Source: Ignavibacteria bacterium (lineage in GTDB: Bacteria > Bacteroidota > Ignavibacteria > Tepidaquicellales > OLB5). Taken from it: 8,676 nt of DNA. The DNA is taken from NCBI GenBank assembly GCA_030835005.1, contig JAUQWT010000348.1, positions 1-8,676 of the forward strand, given 5' to 3'. The notes below the pieces were generated by a model that made no database searches, was not told where the DNA came from, and saw nothing but the letters and a program-made list of their open reading frames with translations. Position 1 is the stretch's first letter, and every line of letters starts with the position of its first letter. A program made the translations under genes and the position numbers. Below are positions 1 through 6,729 of this stretch, one piece after another.

Positions 1-399
1 CGGGTACTGAAAAACAATAAGTTTGATATTCCGTATTTTGCAAACAGGATAGTGATTTCCGAAGACAAGTCTTCATTCAGCCTGGATTTCCCATATTCTG
101 ATTCGGACTGCACAAAATGCGGAACCAGCAAACGAAATATAATGCTTAATAATACAGGTGATGATGAGATTTCGGTGTTTATTGGTGACGGTTTTTCCGA
201 TACGTGTGCGGTAAATTATGCTGATATTGTTTTCGCCAAGAAGTCCCTTGCATCATATTGCTGGAAGAATAATATTACCTATTTCGATTTCCAGACTTTT
301 GGAGATATAAGAAAGAAATTAGAAAAAATTCTATATAAAAAAATTAAACACAGGCAGTCAGCCGGGATAAAAAGACGCGAAGTCTTTTTAAGAGGATAA
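1..399 (+). CDS. MtnX-like HAD-superfamily phosphatase, C-terminal part (5' truncated)
   Basis: The frame is open from base 1 to a TAA at 397-399, giving 132 visible residues; the true start is upstream of the window. A GTG at 52 is in frame, but I treat it as internal because the reading frame continues before it. The visible part fits the second half of a subfamily IB HAD phosphatase of the MtnX/phosphoserine phosphatase type: a CTKCGTSK segment (visible residues 37-44) whose Lys is a candidate motif III residue, then the motif IV signature GDGFSD (62-67), followed by YADIVFAKKSL, typical of MtnX-like proteins. Motif I, with the nucleophile Asp, lies outside the window. The family removes phosphate from small molecules, in MtnX itself a methionine-salvage intermediate; the substrate here cannot be told. 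It ends 8 nt before the methyltransferase gene and is probably co-transcribed with it. Superfamily is confident, substrate unknown. Confidence 0.8.
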   Translation, partial: RVLKNNKFDIPYFANRIVISEDKSSFSLDFPYSDSDCTKCGTSKRNIMLNNTGDDEISVFIGDGFSDTCAVNYADIVFAKKSLASYCWKNNITYFDFQTFGDIRKKLEKILYKKIKHRQSAGIKRREVFLRG

Positions 400-407
400 A
401 AAACTAA

Positions 408-992
408 ATGACATTAGGGCAATTTTTCTTCAAGTATCGTTCTTACACACCTCTGGTATTCATTATACCCATGCTTCTGTACGCAAGGCCTACGGTTGTA
501 ACTTTGGTAGCAGGCGGAGTGTTGGTTATTGCTGGAGAGTTCATCAGATTTTGGGGAGTATCTTATGCCGGAAGCGAAACAAGAACGACCGGGAAAGTTG
601 GGGCTTCTAACCTCGTTACACAAGGACCGTTTGCCTATGTTCGCAATCCGTTATATATAGGTAATATCATTATGTACCTGGGTGTAAGCATAATGTCCAA
701 CTCACTCGTTCCATACCTGCAGATCTTAAGTGTATTATATTTTAGTTTTCAGTATTACTTCATAATACTGGAAGAAGAGGAATTCCTTAAAAAGGAATTC
801 AAAGCAAAATATGATGAATATTTCAGTTCAGTAAACAGGTTTCTTCCCAAACTTTCTCCATATTCAGAAATCAAGAGATCTAAGTTGTCTCAAAACATAT
901 CCGGTGCATACGTTTCTGAAAAACGAACATTCCAGGCTGTTTTCATTAGTATGATTATGATAGTCCTTATTTTTTTCCTGATAAACCAATAA
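408..992 (+). CDS. Isoprenylcysteine/phospholipid methyltransferase-family membrane protein
   Basis: This 194-residue integral membrane protein has hydrophobic segments near residues 14-26, 30-50, 82-98, 104-121 and 174-192. Its core is the family signature GPFAYVRNPLYIG (73-85) followed by an acidic EEEEF run (122-126) and YDEYFSSVNRFLP (135-147). This matches the SAM-binding region of the ICMT/PEMT-like group, in which RHP or RNP and a later Glu pair contact the cofactor. Bacterial members are mostly uncharacterised methyltransferases acting on a lipid or other membrane substrate; a role in protein prenylcysteine methylation is not implied. The C-terminal extension after residue 150, ending in one more hydrophobic helix, goes beyond the core. 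The ATG at 408 follows an AGAGGA at 391-396. Its TAA (990-992) shares one base with the lpxB ATG, so translation is probably coupled. Family is confident, substrate not. Confidence 0.83.
   Translation: MTLGQFFFKYRSYTPLVFIIPMLLYARPTVVTLVAGGVLVIAGEFIRFWGVSYAGSETRTTGKVGASNLVTQGPFAYVRNPLYIGNIIMYLGVSIMSNSLVPYLQILSVLYFSFQYYFIILEEEEFLKKEFKAKYDEYFSSVNRFLPKLSPYSEIKRSKLSQNISGAYVSEKRTFQAVFISMIMIVLIFFLINQ
780..800. repeat. Perfect 9-bp inverted repeat with 3-nt loop
   Basis: GAATTCCTT at 780-788 and AAGGAATTC at 792-800 are perfect reverse complements around AAA. The repeat lies inside the methyltransferase gene, where it encodes the EEFLKKEF segment. There is no U-run and it is probably a by-product of that coding sequence. 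Confidence 0.4.
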
Positions 993-2146
993 TGGATCAG
1001 GCTCCGGGCATAGCTGCAAAGAAGAGTGTATTCATATCCGCCGGTGAGCTTTCCGGCGATATGCATGGAGCTAGCCTGATGAGTGAGATCAGGATCCAAT
1101 TACAGGGAGCCACCATACACTTTTCCGGACTTGGCGGAAATTTAATGGCTGAACAAGGGTTTAAATCTTTATATGATATCAAAGAACTTGCCACAGTTGG
1201 CTTTGTTGATGTTATCAAAAAATACGGATTCTTCAAAAAGGTAATTGCAGATTGTGTTAAGTTCGTTAGAGATAATGATCCGGATGTGGTTGTGCTTATT
1301 GATTACCCCGGATTTAACATCCGGCTGGCTGAGGAGATAAAGAAATTCTACAAAGGAATTATAATTTATTACATTTCTCCTCAATTATGGGCATGGCATG
1401 AACGAAGAGTAAATAAGATCAGGAAATTCACTGACAGAATGCTGGTAGTTTTCCCTTTTGAAGTGGATTTTTATAAAAAGCATTCTGTAAATGCAATATA
1501 TGTTGGTCACCCGCTTGTAAAGAAGATCAAAAATTTTCTTGATGCTTCACCGACGGCTGTAAAAACAGTGCCTGGTGAAAAGATTATTACTATACTCCCC
1601 GGCAGCAGAGAAGGCGAGATAAGGCAGCATATGCCCGTAATTATTGATTCATTGAATCTGCTCAGGAAGAAATTCAAACTGAGAGTATACCTTAGCGCTG
1701 CACCCGGAAATCTGGGAGCAGTAAACGAATTTAAAGAAAGTATCAGTGAGTGCGATGTTATCACAGGAAATGCTTATACACAAATGAAAAACTCTGACCT
1801 GGTACTTACCAAGGCAGGAACATCTACCATGGAATGCGCGTTAATTGGAACTCCGCATTTGATTTTTTATAAGACATCCCCTTTTAATTATTACCTTTTG
1901 AAGCCAATTGTGAAAGTCAGCAAGCTGGGAATTGTGAACATCATTTCCGGTAAAGATATTATAAAAGAGTTCGTTCAGAATGACTTCACGCCTGAAAAAG
2001 TTCATGATGAAGCCGTTAAGATACTTAATGATCCAGAATACAGAAGTAATATGAAATTAAATCTATCTAAAGTGTGGGAGATCCTTGGAAATAGAGATGC
2101 ATCTGCAGAGGCAGCAAAGATTGTCATCGAGGAGGCACAAATTTGA
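992..2146 (+). CDS. lpxB: Lipid-A-disaccharide synthase
   Basis: LpxB is the GT19 glycosyltransferase that joins UDP-2,3-diacylglucosamine to 2,3-diacylglucosamine 1-phosphate (lipid X), giving the tetraacyl disaccharide 1-phosphate on the inner face of the inner membrane. The 384-residue length is normal. Family blocks are easy to see: SAGELSGDMHGA (16-27), VVLIDYPGFN (100-109) with the conserved Asp104, YISPQLWAWHERR (127-139), FPFEVDFY (154-161), VGHPLV (171-176), ILPGSREGEI (201-210), the donor-site block TKAGTSTMECAL (273-284), and GIVNIISGKD (313-322). The start at 992 places the first block at residue 16, as in homologues, and has no clear Shine-Dalgarno; the overlapping TAATG with the previous gene suggests translational coupling. 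The end overlaps lpxK by four bases. Nothing looks broken. This is one of the safest calls in the window. Confidence 0.97.
   Translation: MDQAPGIAAKKSVFISAGELSGDMHGASLMSEIRIQLQGATIHFSGLGGNLMAEQGFKSLYDIKELATVGFVDVIKKYGFFKKVIADCVKFVRDNDPDVVVLIDYPGFNIRLAEEIKKFYKGIIIYYISPQLWAWHERRVNKIRKFTDRMLVVFPFEVDFYKKHSVNAIYVGHPLVKKIKNFLDASPTAVKTVPGEKIITILPGSREGEIRQHMPVIIDSLNLLRKKFKLRVYLSAAPGNLGAVNEFKESISECDVITGNAYTQMKNSDLVLTKAGTSTMECALIGTPHLIFYKTSPFNYYLLKPIVKVSKLGIVNIISGKDIIKEFVQNDFTPEKVHDEAVKILNDPEYRSNMKLNLSKVWEILGNRDASAEAAKIVIEEAQI
2131..2135 (+). promoter_or_regulatory. Shine-Dalgarno deciding the TTG start of lpxK
   Basis: GGAGG inside the 3' end of lpxB lies 7 nt before the TTG at 2143. It is the strongest Shine-Dalgarno in the envelope block, where several other starts have none, and it supports use of the non-ATG start. 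Confidence 0.75.
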
Positions 2147-3204
2147 GAATATTACTGCTGCCTTTTAGTTTCATATACAGGATCGCAGTTGGCTTCCGCA
2201 ACTTTCTGTACAATGCAGATATCATCAGATCAAAGATGCTTGAGCCAAAGGTCATTTCAGTTGGTAATATTGCTGCCGGCGGTACAGGCAAAACTCCTCT
2301 GGTAGAATTGATCGCTGAGTATCTACTGAATAAGAAGAAACATATTGCAGTTGTTGTAAAAGGATATAAACGCGAGTACGATGATATAAAAGTTGTTGAA
2401 TTCGGATTTACAAACGAAAAACACCAGCTCAATACAGAGAATCTGGGTGATGAGGCTCTATTGTTACTTGAAAATCTATCCTGGGCTGAGACCGGGCTGG
2501 GACTTCTTATTGTTGGTGATGATAAATTGAAATCCGCCAAATTTGCAAGCAGTAAATTCAAACCTGAGATAATAATTATTGATGACGGATTTCAGCATAG
2601 GAAACTTTTTCGTGACTTGGATATAGTGATTGTGAATTCTGACTCAGATAAGTACATGATCCCAGCAGGCAATCTAAGAGAACCGATGAAGAATCACAAA
2701 AGAGCAGATATTCTCGTAATCAATAATAAATTCGAAAAAGACGTAATTGTAAAAAACTGGAAAAACAAGCCCAAGATAGTCTGCAGTTATATCTTTGAAG
2801 AGTATTTGAACATTAATGGCGAAAAGTTGGATACCAGCTCAGGTAACAAAGCTACTGTTTTTTCAGGAATTGCCGAACCGAATTCATTCAAAGTTCTGCT
2901 GGAGAGTAGTGGCGTAGAAATAAAAGATTTCATTGTATTCCCTGATCATCATAATTTCACAGTCAAAGATCTGAATACAATATCAAGATCGTTTAATAAT
3001 TCCGGTTCTGATCATTTGATCACAACACAAAAGGATTTTGTCCGACTAAAAAATTCAGAGCTTGTTTTAAGCGCAAAAAGCGATAATGTTTACAAAAACC
3101 TGCTCTACAATTATCCACTTTATTATGCCAAAATAAAGATGCAAATTAATCAGAATGCCGAATTATTGTATAAAGAAGTTGATAACCTGCTGAGGACAGA
3201 ATGA
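2143..3204 (+). CDS. lpxK: Tetraacyldisaccharide 4'-kinase
   Basis: LpxK phosphorylates the LpxB product at the 4' position, giving lipid IVA, so it acts directly after the upstream gene. The 353 residues carry a hydrophobic amphipathic N-terminus (3-23) for membrane contact and a P-loop GGTGKTP (46-52). They also contain LGDEALLL (101-108) with the Asp equivalent to the proposed catalytic base, a Walker B-like IIDDGFQHRK (145-154), PAGNLREP (174-181), SGIAEPNSF (241-249), FPDHHNF (266-272) and ITTQKDFVRL (293-302). All are family hallmarks and the length is typical. The usual SRGYG stretch after the P-loop reads VKGYKRE here, a mild departure. The start is a TTG overlapping the lpxB stop (TTGA), backed by GGAGG 7 nt upstream and by the N-terminus MRILLLPFSFIY, which looks native. 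The stop overlaps the next ATG (ATGA). Confidence 0.96.
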   Translation: MRILLLPFSFIYRIAVGFRNFLYNADIIRSKMLEPKVISVGNIAAGGTGKTPLVELIAEYLLNKKKHIAVVVKGYKREYDDIKVVEFGFTNEKHQLNTENLGDEALLLLENLSWAETGLGLLIVGDDKLKSAKFASSKFKPEIIIIDDGFQHRKLFRDLDIVIVNSDSDKYMIPAGNLREPMKNHKRADILVINNKFEKDVIVKNWKNKPKIVCSYIFEEYLNINGEKLDTSSGNKATVFSGIAEPNSFKVLLESSGVEIKDFIVFPDHHNFTVKDLNTISRSFNNSGSDHLITTQKDFVRLKNSELVLSAKSDNVYKNLLYNYPLYYAKIKMQINQNAELLYKEVDNLLRTE

Positions 3205-3887
3205 GCAAATTGACCGGGCTTACCAAGAGCGACAGCAGATTCGAAAACTATATAAACTGGCTTGAAAAAGAAGGCCTTTCGTATTTGATTTTGGATTGGG
3301 AAAAGAATAATTTCGAAGACATCAGAAAATGCTCCTCTTTACTGTTAACGGGAGGCGCAGATATCTTCCCGGAATTCTATAATGACTGGGAAGACGGCAG
3401 TAAGCGAGATGAATATATTCCAGAGCGCGATGGGTTTGAATTTAAACTACTTGATTATGCTTTTGAAAATAAATACCCTATACTTGGAATTTGCCGCGGA
3501 TTACAGGTCATCAACTGCAAATTAAAAGGAAGTCTGATAAACGACATAGAGACAATACGCGGTTCAAATCATAGAAAAATTGCCCCGGGAAATGACCGCC
3601 AGCATCATGTGAATGTAACAGCTGGCACGATACTTAATGGAATACTTGGTGTATCCGAAGGCACAGTTAACAGTTCACATCACCAGGCAATTGATAGGCT
3701 AGGCGAAGGTCTTGTGGTTTCGGCAAAATCTGAAGACGGCATCATCGAGGCAATTGAATGGGAAGAGCCTGAAGGAAAACCGTTTTTCCTAGCAGTTCAG
3801 TGGCACCCGGAAAGAATGTCAGATATGTCTGGTCCGTTCAGTAAGAACATTATCGACAGATTTAAAGAAGAAACAAATAATAACTAA
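3201..3887 (+). CDS. Gamma-glutamyl-gamma-aminobutyrate hydrolase-family (C26) amidotransferase-like protein
   Basis: A 228-residue soluble class I glutamine amidotransferase-fold protein of the peptidase C26 (PuuD-like) family. The order of blocks is diagnostic: LLTGGADIFPEFY (48-60), RDGFEFKLLDYA (76-87), ILGICRGLQVIN (94-105) with nucleophile Cys98, HHVNV (135-139), VNSSHHQAIDRLG (156-168) and AVQWHPERM (198-206) with His202 and Glu204 completing the triad. Such enzymes hydrolyse gamma-glutamyl amide bonds. No putrescine-degradation gene is nearby and no synthetase domain is fused, so the PuuD substrate should not be assumed. It is slightly shorter than E. coli PuuD, and the usual GG after the nucleophile elbow reads KG (109-110). 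The ATG overlaps the lpxK stop by four bases and has GAGGA at 3192-3196, only 4 nt away. Family and activity class are confident; substrate is unknown. Confidence 0.88.
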   Translation: MSKLTGLTKSDSRFENYINWLEKEGLSYLILDWEKNNFEDIRKCSSLLLTGGADIFPEFYNDWEDGSKRDEYIPERDGFEFKLLDYAFENKYPILGICRGLQVINCKLKGSLINDIETIRGSNHRKIAPGNDRQHHVNVTAGTILNGILGVSEGTVNSSHHQAIDRLGEGLVVSAKSEDGIIEAIEWEEPEGKPFFLAVQWHPERMSDMSGPFSKNIIDRFKEETNNN

Positions 3888-3888
3888 A

Positions 3889-4677
3889 GTGAATAACGCC
3901 CTCAGAATATTATTTTTATTGCCGCTGCTTGTGCTGGCAGCTTGCTCAGGTTCATCAGGAAGTAACGACGAACTTGATAGAATTCCCGTAAAGGATATTA
4001 AAGAACGCATTAACCGAAACTCCGGTTTGATAGAAACACTCGAAGCTTCGGGCAATATTGCATTCGATTCGCCTGAACAATCAGGAACAGGGTGGATCGA
4101 AATACGCATCAAAAAGCCTGATACTGTTTTCGTTAGAATAGAAGGCCCATTCGGAATATCTATCGCTAATGCACTGATAACAAGAAGTGACTTCATTTAC
4201 TATAACGCTCAGGAAAATAAGGCTATTACGGGACCCAGTACTGATATTAATATTGGGGCAATCTTGCGCATAAAAGTATCGTTTGATGAACTTATAAGCG
4301 GGTTTACCGGAGGCTTTAATTTTGATAATAGTCCTGAAGATTCATCACAGGCAGCCTCGGAAAACAGTTTCTATGTATTGCAGTCAGATAAGTCAGGCGG
4401 GAAGCAGAAATTCTATGTCGAACCCGGCAGATTCACTATACAGAAATATAATTATCTTGATGAGAAAAATACTTCCCTGGTCGAAGTCAATTATTCAAAT
4501 TACCAGGAGGAGTCAGTTGCAGGAAGCTATGTAAATTTCCCTGGAACAATAAAGATAAAGAACCCTACAAAGAAACAATCGGTATATGTGGATTACATCA
4601 ACAAAGAGATCAATAAGCGTGACCTTTCATTCAAGGTTAAGATACCAAAATCAGCCAAAGTAGTTAAATGGGATTAG
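3889..4677 (+). CDS. DUF4292-type outer-membrane lipoprotein
   Basis: A 262-residue exported lipoprotein. The N-terminus has Arg6, a hydrophobic run 7-18 and a lipobox LAAC ending at Cys19, followed by a Ser/Gly-rich linker (20-26), as expected for a lipid-anchored protein. The GTG start at 3889 is chosen because it gives this complete signal peptide and no ATG lies close downstream; there is no clear Shine-Dalgarno. The body has alternating beta-type segments such as GWIEIRIKKPDTVFVRIEG (about 65-83) and GISIANALIT, resembling DUF4292, a Bacteroidota family with a LolA/LolB-like look. A segment at 143-159 is Ser/Gln/Glu-rich and may be a loop. The gene starts one base after the C26 hydrolase and overlaps the EnvC-like gene by 10 nt. 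The molecular function is not established; help in lipoprotein or LPS handling is only inference. The family assignment is from memory of sequence style, so moderate confidence. Confidence 0.75.
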   Translation: MNNALRILFLLPLLVLAACSGSSGSNDELDRIPVKDIKERINRNSGLIETLEASGNIAFDSPEQSGTGWIEIRIKKPDTVFVRIEGPFGISIANALITRSDFIYYNAQENKAITGPSTDINIGAILRIKVSFDELISGFTGGFNFDNSPEDSSQAASENSFYVLQSDKSGGKQKFYVEPGRFTIQKYNYLDEKNTSLVEVNYSNYQEESVAGSYVNFPGTIKIKNPTKKQSVYVDYINKEINKRDLSFKVKIPKSAKVVKWD

Positions 4678-5843
4678 CTTCGCAATTAAGAAATGCGTGT
4701 TTGTTAGTGTTACTGGTGATTTTTTCCGGGGCAACTTACCAGGAAATCATTACGGATAAGCGAAAACAGGCCGATATAATTGAAAAAGAAATTATTGAAA
4801 GCAGAAGCTTAATAAGCAGTAATTCAATTAAAACATCATCAATTAAGCAGCAGATCGACAGCGTTGAATCTGCCATCAATGCCATCAATAGTTTTCTGAA
4901 GAATTACGAAAATGAAACTTACATGACCCCAGACCAGATAGCAATTGAAACAAATATGATAATTTTCCTGGCAGAAGAAGTCGAGCGCATCCAGGCAAGT
5001 TTTCGCCAGAAAGTGGTTAACCTGTATAAACACGGAGAAAACTATGAACTTGAGCTTTTGTTGAGTTCCAAGACACCGAATGAATACCTCCGCCGGAACC
5101 AGTATCTTCAGAAGTTCTCTCAGAACAGGAGAAAAGAACTGCGTGATCTGAAATCAAAAAAGTTCATTCTCGAAGAGAAAAAAAAGATGCTTAGCCTTTC
5201 GGTATCCTCGCAAAGATTCTATGTTGAGTCAAAAAGAGGTGACAAGGCATTGCTTGACGGGAAACTCAGAGAACTTAATTCCGGGAAGGAGACTCTGGAA
5301 AACCAAAGCAGAGTTACTGAGGAAAAGATTAAGAGGTATGAAACACAGCTAAACAACATAAGAAACTTCATCGGCAATTTTGAAAGCAACAGGGAAAGCT
5401 TTAAAGAAAGTAAGTACAACAGAATAAGCTACGAGTCTGCCGACTTAAGTACAGTCAAAGGTAATATTAATCTTCCAATTGATCTTGGACTTACTACCAC
5501 AGGTTTTGGAAGCGTTGCTGATAATAAGACTGGCAGTATTTCGAACAATAACGGAATGGATTTTTCCATTTCAAAAGGCTCTAAGGTATATGCAATTGCC
5601 GGTGGCGTTGTAAATCTTGTAGGCGAGCTTCCATTTTACGGCAAAGTTGTTATCATAAAACATGATAGTGGTTACCGCTCTGTTTATGCTGTCTTAAGTG
5701 ATGTAAATGTAAGCGTTGGTGATGCAGTTAAGCTGAACCAGGTTATCGGTAAAACGGCAGAGACACTTGAAGGCCAGACTTTCCATTTTGAATTGTGGAA
5801 GGATGCAGTTCCTTTGAATCCAAAAGAATGGTTAAGATTCTAA
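4668..5843 (+). CDS. EnvC-like LytM-domain protein, probable murein hydrolase activator (degenerate M23)
   Basis: The 391 residues comprise an N-terminal signal peptide (hydrophobic 11-19, cleavage likely near SGA, 20-22), a long charged helical region predicted as coiled coil (about 25-245, with a break near 83-90), and a C-terminal LytM/peptidase M23 domain (about 268-391). This is the EnvC layout. In E. coli EnvC the coiled coil binds FtsEX and the LytM domain activates cell-wall amidases. The metal site looks lost: the HxGxD motif reads NNGMD (294-298), the YxHL motif reads YAVL (340-343), and HxH reads TFH (371-373), leaving only Asp298 and His373. A non-catalytic activator is therefore more likely than an endopeptidase. 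It overlaps the lipoprotein gene by 10 nt and has no clear Shine-Dalgarno, so its translation is probably coupled. No amidase gene is in the window. Confidence 0.88.
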   Translation: MGLASQLRNACLLVLLVIFSGATYQEIITDKRKQADIIEKEIIESRSLISSNSIKTSSIKQQIDSVESAINAINSFLKNYENETYMTPDQIAIETNMIIFLAEEVERIQASFRQKVVNLYKHGENYELELLLSSKTPNEYLRRNQYLQKFSQNRRKELRDLKSKKFILEEKKKMLSLSVSSQRFYVESKRGDKALLDGKLRELNSGKETLENQSRVTEEKIKRYETQLNNIRNFIGNFESNRESFKESKYNRISYESADLSTVKGNINLPIDLGLTTTGFGSVADNKTGSISNNNGMDFSISKGSKVYAIAGGVVNLVGELPFYGKVVIIKHDSGYRSVYAVLSDVNVSVGDAVKLNQVIGKTAETLEGQTFHFELWKDAVPLNPKEWLRF

Positions 5844-5932
5844 AATTTTAAACCTTATATCGCATTTGAGAATACTTTGATTTCTAAATGAATTGACAAT
5901 ATTTGAGTACCCCAACACACTGAATTCCTAAA

Positions 5933-5963
5933 TTGATTTTGGTTTAATTTCTTGTTATTTTTG
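5933..5963 (+). promoter_or_regulatory. Bacteroidota-type promoter for the atp operon
   Basis: TATTTTTG at 5956-5963 matches the TAnnTTTG -7 element of Bacteroidota housekeeping promoters at every fixed base. A TTG at 5933-5935 sits 20 nt upstream, the expected -33 spacing. Transcription would start near 5968-5971, leaving a leader of roughly 22-25 nt before the atpZ ATG. The position in the only real gap, directly before an ATP synthase operon, supports it. The match could be chance in AT-rich DNA. Confidence 0.65.
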
Positions 5964-5977
5964 TAGATTCAAAATCA
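5934..5977. repeat. 8-bp inverted repeat flanking the atp -7 element
   Basis: TGATTTTG (5934-5941) and CAAAATCA (5970-5977) are perfect reverse complements separated by 28 nt. One arm overlaps the putative -33 TTG and the other the likely transcription start, so it could be an operator. It is AT-rich and may be fortuitous. Confidence 0.3.
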
Positions 5978-5992
5978 GCAAAATAGCTAAAA

Positions 5993-6277
5993 ATGGCGGA
6001 AAATAAGGGCATTTTTGACAAAAAAGATGCTGAAAAACCGTCTGAATTCCAAAAGGTCGCTAACTCTTACAGTTCCGGTTGGAGATATGCTGAATACGCG
6101 TTCCAATACGGAATTTCGATAGTTCTTTGTTCATTGATTGGTTACTGGCTGGATAAATGGCTGAGTACGGGTAATATGTTGTTTATTATTGGAGTTCTGC
6201 TCGGTTCAGTAGGCGGATTTGTTAATCTTCTAAGGGCTGTCAGCAAAAAACCCCAAGGTGGAAAAAGTGTAAAGTGA
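5993..6277 (+). CDS. atpZ: AtpZ/AtpI-family ATP synthase accessory membrane protein
   Basis: A 94-residue protein with a charged N-terminus, two transmembrane helices (about 36-52 and 61-80) and a short basic tail. The pairing of SLIGYWLDKWLSTG (47-60) with IIGVLLGSVGGFVNLLRAV (65-83) is the signature of the AtpZ-type family found at the head of atp operons, where AtpZ, often with AtpI, is thought to help Fo assembly or cation supply. It is the first gene after the promoter candidate. The ATG at 5993 follows an A-rich leader without Shine-Dalgarno. Its TGA overlaps the start of the next membrane protein, so the two are probably made together. Family is confident; the exact role is inferred from relatives. 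Confidence 0.87.
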   Translation: MAENKGIFDKKDAEKPSEFQKVANSYSSGWRYAEYAFQYGISIVLCSLIGYWLDKWLSTGNMLFIIGVLLGSVGGFVNLLRAVSKKPQGGKSVK

Positions 6278-6711
6278 TGGTTTCAAACGAAAAATACAGT
6301 TTCAGCAGATTTTTCCTTTACCTCGCAGTAACAAGTTTTATAACTGCAGCCATTGCATACTATCCGGTCTCAGTTTATGCCGAAAGGTCTCAGATAAGTT
6401 CTTTTATCCCAGGTTACTTGATAAGTTTGGTTAACGCTCTTATCGGATACAAGCTCAGTTTAATGGCCTTTAACAAGTCAGTAAAGAGCTTCATGGTTAT
6501 TGTTTTCGGAGGCATGGGGATCAGATTGATTATAGTAGTGATATCTCTTCTTATACTGATACAATTTACAGCACTTGATTCAATAAGCCTCGCCGCATCT
6601 GTTTTCTTCTTTTATACGCTTTTTGTATGTATTGAAATATATTTCCTTCACAAGTTGTCCTCAAAGAAGGGTGATAAAGAGGAAGTTACAACGATTGAAA
6701 ACAAAGTTTAA
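6277..6711 (+). CDS. AtpI-like four-helix membrane protein in the atp operon
   Basis: A 144-residue membrane protein with four likely helices (about 11-28, 43-64, 71-97 and 102-125) and a charged C-terminal tail. I do not recognise a precise family. The position between atpZ and atpB, the helix number, a Gly/Asn-containing second helix (IPGYLISLVNALIGYKL) and a lone Arg in the third (GGMGIRLIIVV) resemble subunit I (AtpI), an accessory factor for Fo and c-ring assembly. The function is inferred mainly from context. The start is taken as ATG at 6277, giving TGATG with the atpZ stop; a GTG at 6274, one codon earlier with a four-base overlap, is also possible. No Shine-Dalgarno is clear, consistent with coupling to atpZ. 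It ends 18 nt before atpB. Confidence 0.7.
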   Translation: MVSNEKYSFSRFFLYLAVTSFITAAIAYYPVSVYAERSQISSFIPGYLISLVNALIGYKLSLMAFNKSVKSFMVIVFGGMGIRLIIVVISLLILIQFTALDSISLAASVFFFYTLFVCIEIYFLHKLSSKKGDKEEVTTIENKV

Positions 6712-6729
6712 ATTCTGAACTAACATATA

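Larger units (their letters stand above)
5844..5992. other. Intergenic region between envelope and ATP synthase blocks
   Basis: This 149-nt AT-rich stretch is the longest gene-free part of the window. I see no strong GC-rich hairpin followed by a U-run after the EnvC-like gene, so no clear intrinsic terminator. It contains the promoter candidate at 5933-5963, an inverted repeat around it, a weaker promoter-like pair (TTG at 5877, AATATTTG at 5898-5905), and an isolated TTGACA at 5893-5898 with no matching -10. An imperfect direct repeat, ATTTGAGAATAC near 5863 and ATTTGAGTAC at 5901, is also present. No open frame of note is seen. Confidence 0.7.

Noticed and set aside
369..389. Hairpin AAAAAGAC / GTCTTTTT near the end of the phosphatase gene, terminator-like in outline
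   Set aside because: The stem has only two G-C pairs, lies within coding sequence, and the next gene starts 8 nt after the stop, so a functional terminator is unlikely.
52..399. A short complete gene starting at GTG 52
   Set aside because: The same frame is open back to base 1 and the protein would lack HAD motif I, so a gene cut by the window edge is the better reading.
780..800. Perfect 9-bp palindrome-like repeat in the methyltransferase gene as a protein-binding or mobile-element site
   Set aside because: It is explained by the coding of similar EEF and KEF residues and shows no second copy or flanking structure that I could see.
1034..1062. CGCCGG / CCGGCG inverted repeat at the start of lpxB as a regulatory hairpin
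   Set aside because: Only six base pairs are perfect, and the sequence encodes the conserved SAGELSGD block of LpxB.
2124..2561. Long open frame on the minus strand over the start of lpxK
   Set aside because: It lies opposite a well-supported gene, its product is Ser-rich without recognisable motifs, and it fits an antisense shadow.
5893..5898. TTGACA as a sigma70-type -35 box
   Set aside because: No TATAAT-like hexamer lies about 17 nt downstream (the region reads ACACAC), and the organism looks to use the TAnnTTTG type.
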